Of a stretch of 64,000 nucleotides of DNA, positions 27,209 to 36,633 are shown one piece after another. A program made the translations under genes and the position numbers. Within the stretch, counting starts at the first letter, position 1. The number at the start of each line of letters is the position of its first letter. The notes beneath the pieces are model-generated. The model was not told the origin of the DNA. It was given only the letters and a program-made list of their open reading frames with translations, and searched no databases. The stretch covers positions 160,539 through 224,538 of the forward strand of contig NZ_DFQV01000033.1 of NCBI RefSeq assembly GCF_002377945.1. Reading direction: 5' to 3'. Source of the DNA: Psychrobacter sp. UBA3480 (lineage in GTDB: Bacteria > Pseudomonadota > Gammaproteobacteria > Pseudomonadales > Moraxellaceae).

Positions 27209-27245
27209 TACCAACGCGCTCAAAGATGGGCGCGTTGGTATTTTT
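27209..27245. terminator. Terminator of recJ
   Basis: TACCAACGCGC (27209-27219) and GCGCGTTGGTA (27230-27240) form a perfect 11-bp stem followed by T5, 23 bp after the stop codon. Confidence 0.85.
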
Positions 27246-27267
27246 GAAATGAAGACACGCCCTAGTA

Positions 27268-27933
27268 TCAGTATTTCCACTCTAGTGTGGGGAACTGCCA
27301 ATCGTAACGAATAGCCAGCATACGCAAAGTAAAAATCGTACTCATCGTAGAGATGTCAGCTACCCAATCTGTCACGCCTAAGTTCTTTAGAGCAAAGTAC
27401 AGCACACCACCCGTCAACGCTGCCGTAATATAAATCTCTTGCTGTAGTACCAATGGAATCTCATTGCAAATCATATCGCGAATGATGCCGCCAACCACGA
27501 TGGTAATCACACCTAACAATAGTGCTACAGGCACATTGGCACCCATACTATCAGCGACTTTGATACCTATCAGCGTAAATGCTGACAGACCAATAGTGTC
27601 GGAAAGTTTGAGGAACTTATCTACTCGTCTAGAGTTTGGATGAAAAAATATCTGCATCGCTAGCGATGAAATTGTAATGAGGGTCAGATAGCTCATATCT
27701 ACCATCCAAAATAACGGATGGCGATCCAGAATGACATCACGTACCGTACCGCCGCCGATAGCAGTGACAATAGACACGAGCAGACAGCCGAAGACGTCGA
27801 AGTTTTTGTGCTTTGCAAGTATCGTGCCTGAGACGCTACAGGCGATGATGCCAATCATATCAAAGAAATATATCAAAGAGCGCGGGTCAAAAGTAGTGAT
27901 CAGTACGGTAGGATCCAATACGATAGCCAACAT
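27268..27933 (-). CDS. TRIC/UPF0126 family cation channel protein, copy 1
   Basis: A 221-residue membrane protein with seven hydrophobic spans and the internal repeat of the UPF0126 (YicG/TRIC) family. Each half carries a GGG motif: AIGGGTVRDVILDRHPLFWM, then VVGGIIRDMICNEIPLVLQ. Bacterial TRIC homologues are trimeric K+-permeable channels. It is adjacent to and in the same direction as a second paralogue 71 bp upstream, a likely two-gene operon arising by duplication. Confidence 0.87.
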   Translation of the reverse strand: MLAIVLDPTVLITTFDPRSLIYFFDMIGIIACSVSGTILAKHKNFDVFGCLLVSIVTAIGGGTVRDVILDRHPLFWMVDMSYLTLITISSLAMQIFFHPNSRRVDKFLKLSDTIGLSAFTLIGIKVADSMGANVPVALLLGVITIVVGGIIRDMICNEIPLVLQQEIYITAALTGGVLYFALKNLGVTDWVADISTMSTIFTLRMLAIRYDWQFPTLEWKY

Positions 27934-28004
27934 GGGCAGTTCTCACTATTTTCAATTATTGTCAGTCAAACAAAGGCTATCTAAGTAGAGTCTTGCTCAA
28001 TCAA

Positions 28005-28640
28005 TCAGTCTACGAGTCGAATAGAAGGCAGATGCCAGTCGAATCTGAGCGCGAGCATACGTACTGCAAAGATGACAAACAGCATAATAAATTCGTTGAG
28101 ACTGGCACCCACCCCAAAATACTGTAAGCATAAATAGGTTACAGACCCTGCGATACTGGCAGTAATATAAATCTCACGCTGTAGTACCAGCGGAATCTCA
28201 TTACAGATGATATCACGTAGCAAACCACCGATAATGGCAGTCCAGACACCCATCATAATAGCAATAAGGGGAGATATGTCTAGGGTTAAGGCCACCTTAA
28301 AACCAATGACACTAAAAGCGGCCAGCCCAATGGCATCAAAGAGCTTTAACGCATTGTCAATCTTATGATAAAGGTGAAAGAATATTTGTAAGATAAGAGA
28401 GGTCACCGTGATAACGATCACGTAATTAAGATCAGTCATCCAAAATAGAGGGTGACGGTCGAGAGCCATATCACGTAATGTACCACCGCCGATGGCATTG
28501 ACCATCGCCACTAGAATACACCCAGCAATATCAAAGCCTTTATGCTGCGCAAGCAAAGTCCCTGCAATCGCGCAGGCAACAATGCCAACCATGTCCAATA
28601 AATATAATAGAATATCAGGAAAAATCAAAGCATTACCCAT
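28005..28640 (-). CDS. TRIC/UPF0126 family cation channel protein, copy 2
   Basis: A 211-residue paralogue of the next gene. The same blocks occur: AIGGGTLRDMALDRHPLFWM and IIGGLLRDIICNEIPLVLQREIYITAS-like region. The copies differ in much of their sequence outside these motifs, so the duplication is not recent. A heteromeric channel of the two products is conceivable. Seven membrane segments are predicted by eye. Confidence 0.87.
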   Translation of the reverse strand: MGNALIFPDILLYLLDMVGIVACAIAGTLLAQHKGFDIAGCILVAMVNAIGGGTLRDMALDRHPLFWMTDLNYVIVITVTSLILQIFFHLYHKIDNALKLFDAIGLAAFSVIGFKVALTLDISPLIAIMMGVWTAIIGGLLRDIICNEIPLVLQREIYITASIAGSVTYLCLQYFGVGASLNEFIMLFVIFAVRMLALRFDWHLPSIRLVD

Positions 28641-28740
28641 GGTTATAGTGTCAAATCGTGATCATCAAAGTGATAGGTGTTTTTTAGGCGGTTATTCAAT
28701 GCATAACTTTGACGAAATATGCGTAGTGTTATAGTGCCAT

Positions 28741-29892
28741 TTAGCCATCTTTTGCAAAGAATATCAGCCCTACAATAATTAGCCCTATACCGACCAGTCC
28801 CATCGCCGAAGGTATGGCGTTATCTAACAATAATATACCCCCAATCAAAGCAAAGATAACTTCACTGGCTTGGGTTGAGTCAACGCCTGCAACCTCGCTT
28901 GAAGTAACAGCTTGCTCGCGCGCATACAGAAATATAGTGGTTGCTGCCACGCCTGCTAATAGAGCAACGAGCAACGTATTGATTATTTGTGAGGGGTGGG
29001 GCTGGTCAGGGCGCACTATAATGCCCAAAAACAGCCAAAATGGCAAACACCCAAGAGTCATTAGCCACACTTTGTTAAAGGCATTTTGCAGTAGCGTGGT
29101 TTCGATAGAAGGAATATGAGCAATTAGATTTTGTAGGGATGAGGTTGCCGCAGTGTTGTTACTTTGAAGTACGCTATCAATATCGGTAGCATCATATGTC
29201 GTAGCTGGCAAATCATAAGCTTCGGATATGAGTGGTTCACTCTGCTCACTGATATCAATACCAATACTGGCTTTTTGAGCGTTCAACTCTGCGGCCTTCT
29301 GTAGTTCAGTATTGCGCTTGCGGGCATTGTGAGAAGCCTGCCAAACCAGCTGGTTACCAATTGGGTAGCTAAAAGCGGCGATAAGAGCGGGTAGTGCACC
29401 GTAGAGCAGCATGTCAGACATGGGGACGGTGTCGGTTATAGAAGCAGCATGCAGACCTTCACTGATATTGACGAGCGCCACACCGATAAAGACAATGACA
29501 GCATATACGATGAATTTCTTATCAAAACGTTGACCAAATGCCGATAGCACAAGCAAACTGGCGACGACGGTAAACATAAAGGTAGCCGCTACCACCCATC
29601 CCGCAACATGATCTGCGGCATAACAAATACCGGTGTAAAACAGTCCAAACCCAATACTGCCAGTAATGCACCAAAAACCCCAATACTGTAGAAAAATTCT
29701 CATTAGTGCTTTAATACGACCAAAGCCATGTTGCATCGTAATAACGGCGGTGATAATCAATAGCATAAAGATATAGCGTAGACTCGCTGACCAAAACCAA
29801 TGTCCACCTGCGCTACTCATAAGCTCATTTAAGATAAATGTCGAGCTAAAAAACGCACCTGCTAGCAAGCCCAATAAAATGAGTTTGATCAT
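28741..29892 (-). CDS. EmrE-like/DMT family multidrug resistance efflux transporter
   Basis: A 383-residue protein with about ten hydrophobic spans, matching the 'multidrug resistance efflux transporter' branch of the drug/metabolite transporter superfamily (AGAFFSSTFILNELMSSAGG at the N-terminus; FGLFYTGICYAADHVAGWVVA). Usual members are about 300-320 residues. The extra length is a polar, predicted cytoplasmic loop at about 190-265 between the two halves. The C-terminal half ends GIGLIIVGLIFFAKDG. The substrate is unknown. Confidence 0.82.
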   Translation of the reverse strand: MIKLILLGLLAGAFFSSTFILNELMSSAGGHWFWSASLRYIFMLLIITAVITMQHGFGRIKALMRIFLQYWGFWCITGSIGFGLFYTGICYAADHVAGWVVAATFMFTVVASLLVLSAFGQRFDKKFIVYAVIVFIGVALVNISEGLHAASITDTVPMSDMLLYGALPALIAAFSYPIGNQLVWQASHNARKRNTELQKAAELNAQKASIGIDISEQSEPLISEAYDLPATTYDATDIDSVLQSNNTAATSSLQNLIAHIPSIETTLLQNAFNKVWLMTLGCLPFWLFLGIIVRPDQPHPSQIINTLLVALLAGVAATTIFLYAREQAVTSSEVAGVDSTQASEVIFALIGGILLLDNAIPSAMGLVGIGLIIVGLIFFAKDG

Positions 29893-29953
29893 ACCGCTAC
29901 CTTATCCATGGCACTCTACGTATTCACACTTTCTGTTTGTTACTTGCTGATAG

Positions 29954-30685
29954 TTACTTGCCTTTGGCATCTGCCCAAATGATCTTATGCAATTGTAGCT
30001 GAAAACGAACTGGCAAGGCATCAGCCAACATCCATTCTGCTAGCTCGCGCGCCAATACAGGTACTTCAGGGCTGAGCTGTTCATCGATATCATCTGCGAC
30101 ATTAAACATCGGAGAGAACCATACCGTACCGACCAATTCGTTTAGCTTATACTCGGTCAATTTAGCTTTTGCCCAGTCGTAATCTGTACGATTCATAATG
30201 ACAAACTTGATTTGGTCATGCTGAGTGAGATAGTCGAGATTTGACCATAGATTTTTATCGACTTCGCCTGAGCTTGGCGTTTTGAGATCCATTACCTTAC
30301 TGACTGCTGCTGGCACGTTTTCTACCGTGAGTGCGCCTGCGGTCTCAAGGGATATCTCATACCCATCGCTCAGCAAACGTTTCATCAATTCAATGGCATT
30401 TGGCTGTGCTAATGGTTCACCACCAGTCAGACAGATGCGCTTGCACGGATAACCTTTGATGGTTTCTATGATGGTTTCTAATGATTGACGTTCGCCGCCA
30501 GTAAAAGCATATTCGGTATCACAATAGACGCAGCGCAGCGGACAGCCTGTTAGACGCACAAATATCGTCGGCAAGCCTGAGGTGATTGCCTCACCTTGTA
30601 AGGAATAAAAAATCTCAGTCAGACGCAACCCTGCTTCAGGGTCAGTGACAGGGATAGCGGCGGTGCGTAATGATGATTCACTCAT
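29954..30685 (-). CDS. queE: 7-carboxy-7-deazaguanine synthase
   Basis: A 243-residue radical SAM enzyme. The cluster motif is CPLRCVYCDTEY (CxxxCxxC), preceded by IFYSLQGEAITSGLPTIFVRLTG, which is diagnostic of QueE. CLTGGEPLAQ is the SAM-binding GGE motif. It converts 6-carboxy-tetrahydropterin to 7-carboxy-7-deazaguanine in the pathway to queuosine. No other que gene is next to it. The ATG at 30685 gives the usual QueE length. Confidence 0.94.
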   Translation of the reverse strand: MSESSLRTAAIPVTDPEAGLRLTEIFYSLQGEAITSGLPTIFVRLTGCPLRCVYCDTEYAFTGGERQSLETIIETIKGYPCKRICLTGGEPLAQPNAIELMKRLLSDGYEISLETAGALTVENVPAAVSKVMDLKTPSSGEVDKNLWSNLDYLTQHDQIKFVIMNRTDYDWAKAKLTEYKLNELVGTVWFSPMFNVADDIDEQLSPEVPVLARELAEWMLADALPVRFQLQLHKIIWADAKGK

Positions 30686-30830
30686 AATATTTCAAATACA
30701 GTTAAAGGTCGATAAGACGATGAAGCGCTTATCAATCGTAATAAAAAGGCAGGGGATGGTACGAATGATTTTGTGTTTGTATAAAGACAAACTAAAAGAG
30801 GATTATAACGTAACGCGTTATATTAAGCTG

Positions 30831-30863
30831 CAAAAAAGATGCTGGAGTCATCCTCCAGCATCT
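30831..30863 (-). terminator. Terminator of dapD
   Basis: AAGATGCTGGA (30837-30847) pairs with TCCAGCATCTT (30854-30864 region). The A6 run at its left is a T-run on the minus strand, 48 bp after the dapD stop. Confidence 0.8.
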
Positions 30864-30910
30864 TCATATAAAACAATATTATGTACCAAATAATGGTACG
30901 TGCCAAATAT

Positions 30911-31732
30911 TTAGGCTAGGCGTAATAGCTCGTTTACTGATGTTTTTGCACGAGTTTGCGCGTCAACTTTTTTCACGATGATAGCAGCGTACAGGCTGTG
31001 CGTGCCGTCTTCTGACGGTAAGCTACCTGGTACGACAACAGAACCTGCTGGCACACGGCCACGATGAATCTCGCCAGTTTCACGATCATAGATGCGCGTC
31101 GATTGACCGATGTAGACACCCATAGAGATGACAGCGCCTTCTTCAACGATAACACCTTCAACGATTTCAGAGCGCGCACCGATGAAGCAGTTGTCTTCAA
31201 TGATAGTAGGGTTTGCTTGCAATGGCTCTAATACACCGCCGATGCCAACGCCGCCTGACAGATGCACGTTTTTACCGATTTGAGCACATGAACCAACAGT
31301 CGCCCATGTATCAACCATTGCGCCTTGATCGACATATGCACCGATGTTGACGTATGACGGCATCAATACTGCGCCTGCTGCGATGAATGAACCTCTACGA
31401 GCGACAGCTGGTGGTACAACGCGTACGCCTGCTTCTTTAAACTGTGCTTCGGTCCAGTTAGCAAACTTAGTCGGTACTTTGTCATAGAACTGTACATGTT
31501 CGCCAGCAGCTTGGACGTAGTTGTCGTTTAGACGGAAAGACAATAGTACGGCTTTTTTGGCCCACTGATTGACAACCCATTCGCCATCTTTCTTTTCTGC
31601 TACGCGCAGGCTGCCGTTATCTAGTTGCTCAAGTACTTGATTGATAGCATCACGCACGTCTTGTGGCATATTGGCTGGGCTGTATTCGTTGCGATTTTCA
31701 AATGCTTGTTCGATGGTTTGTTGTAATGACAT
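30911..31732 (-). CDS. dapD: 2,3,4,5-tetrahydropyridine-2,6-dicarboxylate N-succinyltransferase
   Basis: A 273-residue left-handed beta-helix acyltransferase of standard length. Features are [40 protein letters not shown] (catalytic region), [20 protein letters not shown] and a C-terminal cap [20 protein letters not shown]. It succinylates tetrahydrodipicolinate in lysine/diaminopimelate synthesis. It is monocistronic and terminated before queE. Confidence 0.97.
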   Translation of the reverse strand: MSLQQTIEQAFENRNEYSPANMPQDVRDAINQVLEQLDNGSLRVAEKKDGEWVVNQWAKKAVLLSFRLNDNYVQAAGEHVQFYDKVPTKFANWTEAQFKEAGVRVVPPAVARRGSFIAAGAVLMPSYVNIGAYVDQGAMVDTWATVGSCAQIGKNVHLSGGVGIGGVLEPLQANPTIIEDNCFIGARSEIVEGVIVEEGAVISMGVYIGQSTRIYDRETGEIHRGRVPAGSVVVPGSLPSEDGTHSLYAAIIVKKVDAQTRAKTSVNELLRLA

Positions 31733-31907
31733 AAAGGTTCCTAAAATGAATGAAAGGGAGGGTGATCTTAAAATTATGGTTAAAGACTTATATGACCCAG
31801 CCTAAAGAAAATTCAAGGTATGGCTTGGTCCAAAAACTTGCTTGCCGTATTGTCGCTAATTTGACCACTTTTAGCAAACACGTTGAGGATCTTATTATGA
31901 CAATATT

Positions 31908-31948
31908 AAATGAGTTGTTCTCAGGTATCCTCTCAAAACAACTCATTT
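31908..31948. terminator. Inverted repeat downstream of the alpha/beta hydrolase gene
   Basis: AAATGAGTTGTT (31908-31919) and AACAACTCATTT (31937-31948) form a perfect 12-bp inverted repeat 9 bp from the stop codon of the leftward gene. There is no strong T-run, so it is at best a weak terminator or an mRNA 3' hairpin. Confidence 0.5.
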
Positions 31949-31956
31949 ATCATGAT

Positions 31957-32901
31957 TTAATTGTCTGTCGTGTTGGTCTCTATCCACTCTAAAATGTCTT
32001 GATAAACAGTCTGTTTATCCTTTTCGTGCAGCACTTCATGACGCATATTGGGATACAGCTGAATATCGACATGACTGAAATGACGCTTGTCCAGACGCGT
32101 GACAACCCTACGTATACCGCGACCCATCTCACCAATCGGATCATCTTCACCGCTGATAAACAGCATCGGGAAATTTTTGGCGATAGTGGTAGCCCAGTTT
32201 TTATTCAGTCCAGTATCCATAAGCGTAAACAATGTCATAAAGCCATTATTGGTAAAGTCAAAACCAGTCTTAGGATCGGCTTCATAGGCTTCAATGTTTG
32301 CGGTGTTTTCACTCAGCCAGGCAAACTGTGAGGATGAATTACGTTCAGGTAGTTGGCTGTTAAGGACTTTATTCATCACCTTGGCAAAAACTGTATTCGG
32401 TTGTCGTGGGGCGACTCTGGCCAGTAGCTTGTTAATAGGTAATAACACCTTGGCCAGTGGGTTGGCGTCTGCGGAACCCATTAGGATGGCACCTGTGAAA
32501 TTATGCGCATGATGTTTAAGTACGTTGCGCACGATAAATGAGCCCATCGAGTGACCCATCACAAAATGCGGGACGTCTGGATGACGCTCTTTTAGGCTAT
32601 CGGCCATCACAATCACGTCTTTCAAAAGTGACTGTACCGGATGCTCTTCACCGAAAAACCCAAGATCGGCCTCAGTCTTGATAGTCTGTCCATGACCCAA
32701 ATGATCGTAAGTCGCTACAGCGATACCATTGTCTGCTAAAAACTGTGCAAAATCGCTATAGCGACCGCTGTGCTCTGCCATGCCATGCACAATTAGTAAA
32801 GTCGCGCTAATCTCGACGTCTTTGCTACTTGGCTCAAAAAAGTCATGGTGCAAGTAGTGAATATTGTCAGAAGACAAGATGTGATCGTTACTGGTACTCA
32901 T
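31957..32901 (-). CDS. Alpha/beta hydrolase, monoacylglycerol lipase/lysophospholipase type
   Basis: A 314-residue serine hydrolase of the Hydrolase_4 (serine aminopeptidase S33-like) family. It contains LLIVHGMAEHSGRY with the oxyanion HGMAE, YDHLGHGQT, nucleophile elbow GHSMGS, the acid in FISGEDDPIGEMG and the His in YPNMRHEVLHE. There is no signal peptide, so it is cytoplasmic and probably handles monoacylglycerols or lysophospholipids. AAGGA precedes the ATG. Confidence 0.9.
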   Translation of the reverse strand: MSTSNDHILSSDNIHYLHHDFFEPSSKDVEISATLLIVHGMAEHSGRYSDFAQFLADNGIAVATYDHLGHGQTIKTEADLGFFGEEHPVQSLLKDVIVMADSLKERHPDVPHFVMGHSMGSFIVRNVLKHHAHNFTGAILMGSADANPLAKVLLPINKLLARVAPRQPNTVFAKVMNKVLNSQLPERNSSSQFAWLSENTANIEAYEADPKTGFDFTNNGFMTLFTLMDTGLNKNWATTIAKNFPMLFISGEDDPIGEMGRGIRRVVTRLDKRHFSHVDIQLYPNMRHEVLHEKDKQTVYQDILEWIETNTTDN

Positions 32902-33278
32902 GTAATGTTCCTTGATTACTTATAATTTTCATTAATGGTTTTGACGATGTTTCTCAAATAATGAGTCAAGTAGCGCAATTTATCCTGCGGCTCTTATAAT
33001 GTCCTATTGTACTGGGCGATGATAAATAATTTCACCTTATTTTATGATTTTAATTCAGTTATACAAAATATCATTCTACTAATAACGGTTGACGCAGTGA
33101 CTATGGTTGAATATGTATAAGTCACATGAATCGAATGAGCCATTTACGCTCTTACTGTTTGCCCGCAACAGACTGGTCTTATTTATATGATACTTTTAAA
33201 TGAGTTTTTAAAGTCATTTATATCAATCAACATTCGATCAAACACTAACAGCAACCAACCGCCTTGATAAAATCATCT
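32902..33278. other. Intergenic region between the hydrolase and the arsenosugar cluster
   Basis: About 377 bp between divergent genes. This should contain the promoter of the arsenosugar cluster. I see no inverted repeat like the arsR operator at 3122-3145 and no confident hexamer pair. Confidence 0.4.
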
Positions 33279-34475
33279 ATGACGAAATTTTTACCGAAAA
33301 AGACACTACTATTGGCAGGCGCAGGTCATGCTCACATTGGCATGTTACGCCGACTTAGCGCAGCGCGTTTAAAGGATGCCGATATGATAGAGGCAGACAT
33401 TCACTTAATTAGTGAGCAACCGCAAACCATCTATTCTGGCATGTTACCAGGTTGGATGGCAGGGCATTATCAGCTGCATGATATCAGTATCGATATCAAA
33501 TCGCTTTGTGTGCGAGCAGGCGTGCGCTTTATTCAGCAGTCGCTTGTAAAAGTAAATGCAGCGTCAAACAAGGTGGTTACGACTGGCGATGAACAAACGG
33601 ATTTTGACTACGATGTCTTGTCTTTAAATACTGGCGCAGATACAGATATGCGTTGGCTACCTGACCAAAATAGCTACAACGAGCACAGAAGCGACAGTAA
33701 CGATAACAATACTGGCGCTACCGATAATGATACTGACGTGATTGCCATACGACCGTTATCAGCATTTATCATTCAATGGCAGCGGATTCTAAAGGCCGCT
33801 CAGCAGTCTGAAAAGTATCAATTGGCTATTATCGGGGCAGGTGCTGCGGCAATAGAATTGGTGATGGCAGCCAAAGTCGCGCTAAGGAATATCAATCGTA
33901 ATCATCAAGTGACATTAGTATGTGGTGAGAATCTATTGTCAGGGTTTAATTCGGGCTTTCGACAGCGGGTTATCAAGCAGCTAGATCGACATGACATTAC
34001 GATAGTTCGAGAACGAGCGACCGATTATCGTGACGGTAAATTATCAACTACGCATAAATCATTGCCCATAAATGCGGTCATCGCTGCGACTGGCGTTATA
34101 GGGTCGGCATGGACGGCTTCTACAGATTTAGAAATAGAAGGTGATGGGTTTGTCGCGGTAAACGATAAGCAACAGAGCGTTTCTCATTCCAATGTATTTG
34201 CCGTTGGTGATGTGGCGACACGAATCGATAAATACGTGGCGCACTCGGGGGTTCACTCCGTACATGGTGGTGCTGTCGAAGCCGATAATCTATTGGCCTA
34301 TCTACAAGAGAGCGTAATGAAGAGCTATCAGCCAAAGTCACGCACGCTATACCTGCTATCGTGCGGCGATAAATATGCCATTGGTAGTTGGGGCAACATA
34401 AATCTACAAGGTCGCTGGGTATGGCATCTCAAAAAGTATATTGATAAGCGCTTCATAGAGGCGGATAAGGGTTAA
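33279..34475 (+). CDS. FAD-dependent pyridine nucleotide-disulfide oxidoreductase, SelD-N-terminal-like
   Basis: About 398 residues from ATG 33279 (a TTG at 33264 is also in frame). It begins LLLAGAGHAHIGMLRRLSAA, the modified FAD-binding motif of the NDH-2-like family found fused to SelD (TIGR03169 type); the SelD kinase domain is absent. QPQTIYSGMLPGWMAGHY, the second Rossmann motif AIIGAGAAAIELVMAA and FAVGDVATR are also seen. A polar Asn/Asp-rich insert lies near 137-160. It heads the arsenosugar genes and may reduce or oxidise an arsenical or supply electrons to the pathway. That role is inferred from context only. Confidence 0.8.
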   Translation: MTKFLPKKTLLLAGAGHAHIGMLRRLSAARLKDADMIEADIHLISEQPQTIYSGMLPGWMAGHYQLHDISIDIKSLCVRAGVRFIQQSLVKVNAASNKVVTTGDEQTDFDYDVLSLNTGADTDMRWLPDQNSYNEHRSDSNDNNTGATDNDTDVIAIRPLSAFIIQWQRILKAAQQSEKYQLAIIGAGAAAIELVMAAKVALRNINRNHQVTLVCGENLLSGFNSGFRQRVIKQLDRHDITIVRERATDYRDGKLSTTHKSLPINAVIAATGVIGSAWTASTDLEIEGDGFVAVNDKQQSVSHSNVFAVGDVATRIDKYVAHSGVHSVHGGAVEADNLLAYLQESVMKSYQPKSRTLYLLSCGDKYAIGSWGNINLQGRWVWHLKKYIDKRFIEADKG

Positions 34476-34696
34476 TGCTCATTTGGAATAAACCATAAAA
34501 TCCATCTGATTAGTCATCAATGCGTATTCATAATCAGGTATGATTGATTAGATAAACCGTAAAGTAAGCAATCAGGTTTTACGTTGTAAATATTAAAAAT
34601 AAACAGTAAAAGCAATGCGCTATCTGTGTTTTCTAATCTTTAATTTTACGTTGCTATCCTTTTTTAGTTGTACTGCTAACAGGATTTTAGACCACC

Positions 34697-35689
34697 ATGA
34701 AATCAACAATTGAGTTACTTGAGCATACGGATTTTCCAGCGATAAAACGTCGTCAACTGACCATATTGCAAGTGAATATGGGCTATTTATGCAATATGTC
34801 TTGCGTACATTGTCATGTGGCTGCCAGCCCTTATCGTACCGAGATGATGTCGCGTGAATTGGTCGAGTTGATACCAGAAGTATTGCAAGCACAAAATATC
34901 GATACGCTTGATTTGACGGGCGGTGCGCCTGAGATGCACGAGGATTTTAAGTATTTGGTCAAGGCCGCTCGGGCATTAGGCGTCAAAGTGATAGACCGCT
35001 GTAACCTGACCATTCTTATGGAAGAGGGTTATGAGGATATGGCGCAGTTTTTAGCAGAAAACCAAGTGGAAGTGGTGGCTTCTTTGCCTTGTTATTCCCT
35101 AGAAAATGTAGATAAACAGCGCGGTAAAGGTGCGTTTGATGACAGTATATTAGGATTGCAGAAGCTCAATCAGTTGGGGTACGGCAAGCCTGATTCAAAT
35201 TTAACATTAAACTTGGTCTACAACCCACAAGGTGCGACGCTGCCGCCCAATCAACAGCAGCTTGAAGCAGATTACAAGCGTGAGTTAAAAGCGCACTTTA
35301 ATATTGAGTTTAATCATTTATTTGCCCTAACAAATATGCCGATTCAGCGTTTTGGGGCGGTGCTATTGGCAAAAAACCAGTTCCACCCGTATATGGATTT
35401 GCTCAAAGCTAATTATATGGCTGCTAATTTAGCCGAGGTCATGTGCCGTTCGACCATTAGTGTCAATTGGTTGGGTGAGCTATTTGATTGTGATTTCAAT
35501 CAGCAGTTAGAGATACCTGTCCCCAACAAGTCACGGCAATACCTAAGTGATTTGTTAACGCAAAACCCGTCTGGTGATGATATTGCCATTGCTGACCACT
35601 GCTATGGTTGTACAGCAGGACAGGGCAGTAGCTGTGGCGGCGCGTTAGAAGAAGAGGCAGTAGAGCCAGCGCTAGTAGACACGCCTTAG
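34697..35689 (+). CDS. arsS: Arsenosugar biosynthesis radical SAM protein ArsS
   Basis: A 330-residue radical SAM enzyme. C32, C36 and C39 in CNMSCVHCH bind the 4Fe-4S cluster, and LTGGAPEM is the SAM motif. The C-terminal region carries further Cys: FDCDF, then C302, C305 and C313 in HCYGCTAGQGSSCGG, characteristic of the ArsS family (some members have selenocysteine here; this one has Cys). ArsS joins a 5'-deoxyadenosyl group to dimethylated arsenic to give 5'-deoxy-5'-dimethylarsinoyl-adenosine. It is followed by DUF547 and two glycosyltransferase genes, then arsM. Confidence 0.93.
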   Translation: MKSTIELLEHTDFPAIKRRQLTILQVNMGYLCNMSCVHCHVAASPYRTEMMSRELVELIPEVLQAQNIDTLDLTGGAPEMHEDFKYLVKAARALGVKVIDRCNLTILMEEGYEDMAQFLAENQVEVVASLPCYSLENVDKQRGKGAFDDSILGLQKLNQLGYGKPDSNLTLNLVYNPQGATLPPNQQQLEADYKRELKAHFNIEFNHLFALTNMPIQRFGAVLLAKNQFHPYMDLLKANYMAANLAEVMCRSTISVNWLGELFDCDFNQQLEIPVPNKSRQYLSDLLTQNPSGDDIAIADHCYGCTAGQGSSCGGALEEEAVEPALVDTP

Positions 35690-35781
35690 TAGTTCTAATA
35701 TAAGTACGTTCAATATAAGTACTTTTGGCATAGATAAAAAAACATAAATAAAAAACAATCAGTGTAAACGGAGTAAGCCTT

Positions 35782-36603
35782 ATGTCAGTATTTAACTTTT
35801 CAGCGAAGACATTTTTCGCCCAGCCAGTGATTGCCACGACTATTTTATTAGCAAGTGTGGCCGCTCATGCTGACTTTAACCATCAGAGCTGGGATAGCCT
35901 ATTAAATAAGCATGTGACCATGACCAACGGTGGCAAAGCTTCAGTGGTCAATTATGCTGGCATGAAAGCAGATCAAAGTAAGCTGACAAGCTATCTAGAA
36001 GCGACGAGCAAGGTATCTCAATCAGAGTTCAATCGTTGGAGTAAAAACGAGCAGTTGGCATTTTTAATCAACGTTTATAACGCTGGTACGGTTGATTTGG
36101 TATTGACGAAATATCCAAACGTCAAATCTATCAAAGATATCGGCGGACTGTTTGGGTCACCATGGAAGCAAGAGTTTGTTTCGCTACTTGGTAAGACGCG
36201 CTCACTTGATGATATCGAGCACAATCTGATTCGTGGTTCTAAACGCTACAACGATCCGCGTATTCACTTTGCGGTCAATTGTGCCAGTATCGGTTGCCCT
36301 GCATTGCAAGATGATGCCTTTACTGGCAAGCGTTTAGACAGTCAATTAGAGCAGGCAACGTCTAAATTTTTAGCAGACAGTAGCCGTAACAGTCTCAAAG
36401 GCGATACGTTAAGAGTGTCACCGATTTTTAAATGGTATAAAGAAGACTTTGCAACCAACTGGCGCGGCACAAAAGATTTGGCAGGGTTTTTGGGTCGTTA
36501 TAGCTCGTCATTAGGATTGAGTAAAGCTCAGACAGCGGATCTCAAACAAGGCAAGATAAAAATAAGCTATACCGATTATAACTGGAATTTGAATAAGAAA
36601 TAA
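35782..36603 (+). CDS. DUF547 domain protein, secreted
   Basis: A 273-residue protein with a Sec signal peptide (hydrophobic core VIATTILLASVA, cleavage likely after AHA near residue 29). DUF547 spans about 60-200; it includes FLINVYNAGTVDLVL and HFAVNCASIGCPALQDDAF with two Cys. DUF547 genes are recurrent partners of arsS, yet no activity has been assigned; a periplasmic location is inferred. It lies 92 bp after arsS and 30 bp before the first glycosyltransferase, so is probably in one operon with them. Confidence 0.88.
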   Translation: MSVFNFSAKTFFAQPVIATTILLASVAAHADFNHQSWDSLLNKHVTMTNGGKASVVNYAGMKADQSKLTSYLEATSKVSQSEFNRWSKNEQLAFLINVYNAGTVDLVLTKYPNVKSIKDIGGLFGSPWKQEFVSLLGKTRSLDDIEHNLIRGSKRYNDPRIHFAVNCASIGCPALQDDAFTGKRLDSQLEQATSKFLADSSRNSLKGDTLRVSPIFKWYKEDFATNWRGTKDLAGFLGRYSSSLGLSKAQTADLKQGKIKISYTDYNWNLNKK

Positions 36604-36633
36604 GCCAGTTTTTAATCTTAATCGCTGATTCAT

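Noticed and set aside
31999..32331. 110-codon plus-strand frame opposite the alpha/beta hydrolase gene
   Set aside because: Lies wholly inside the hydrolase gene, whose catalytic motifs are intact.
34697..35689. ArsS considered as a selenoprotein with an in-frame TGA
   Set aside because: The C-terminal family position is encoded as Cys and the frame has no internal TGA.
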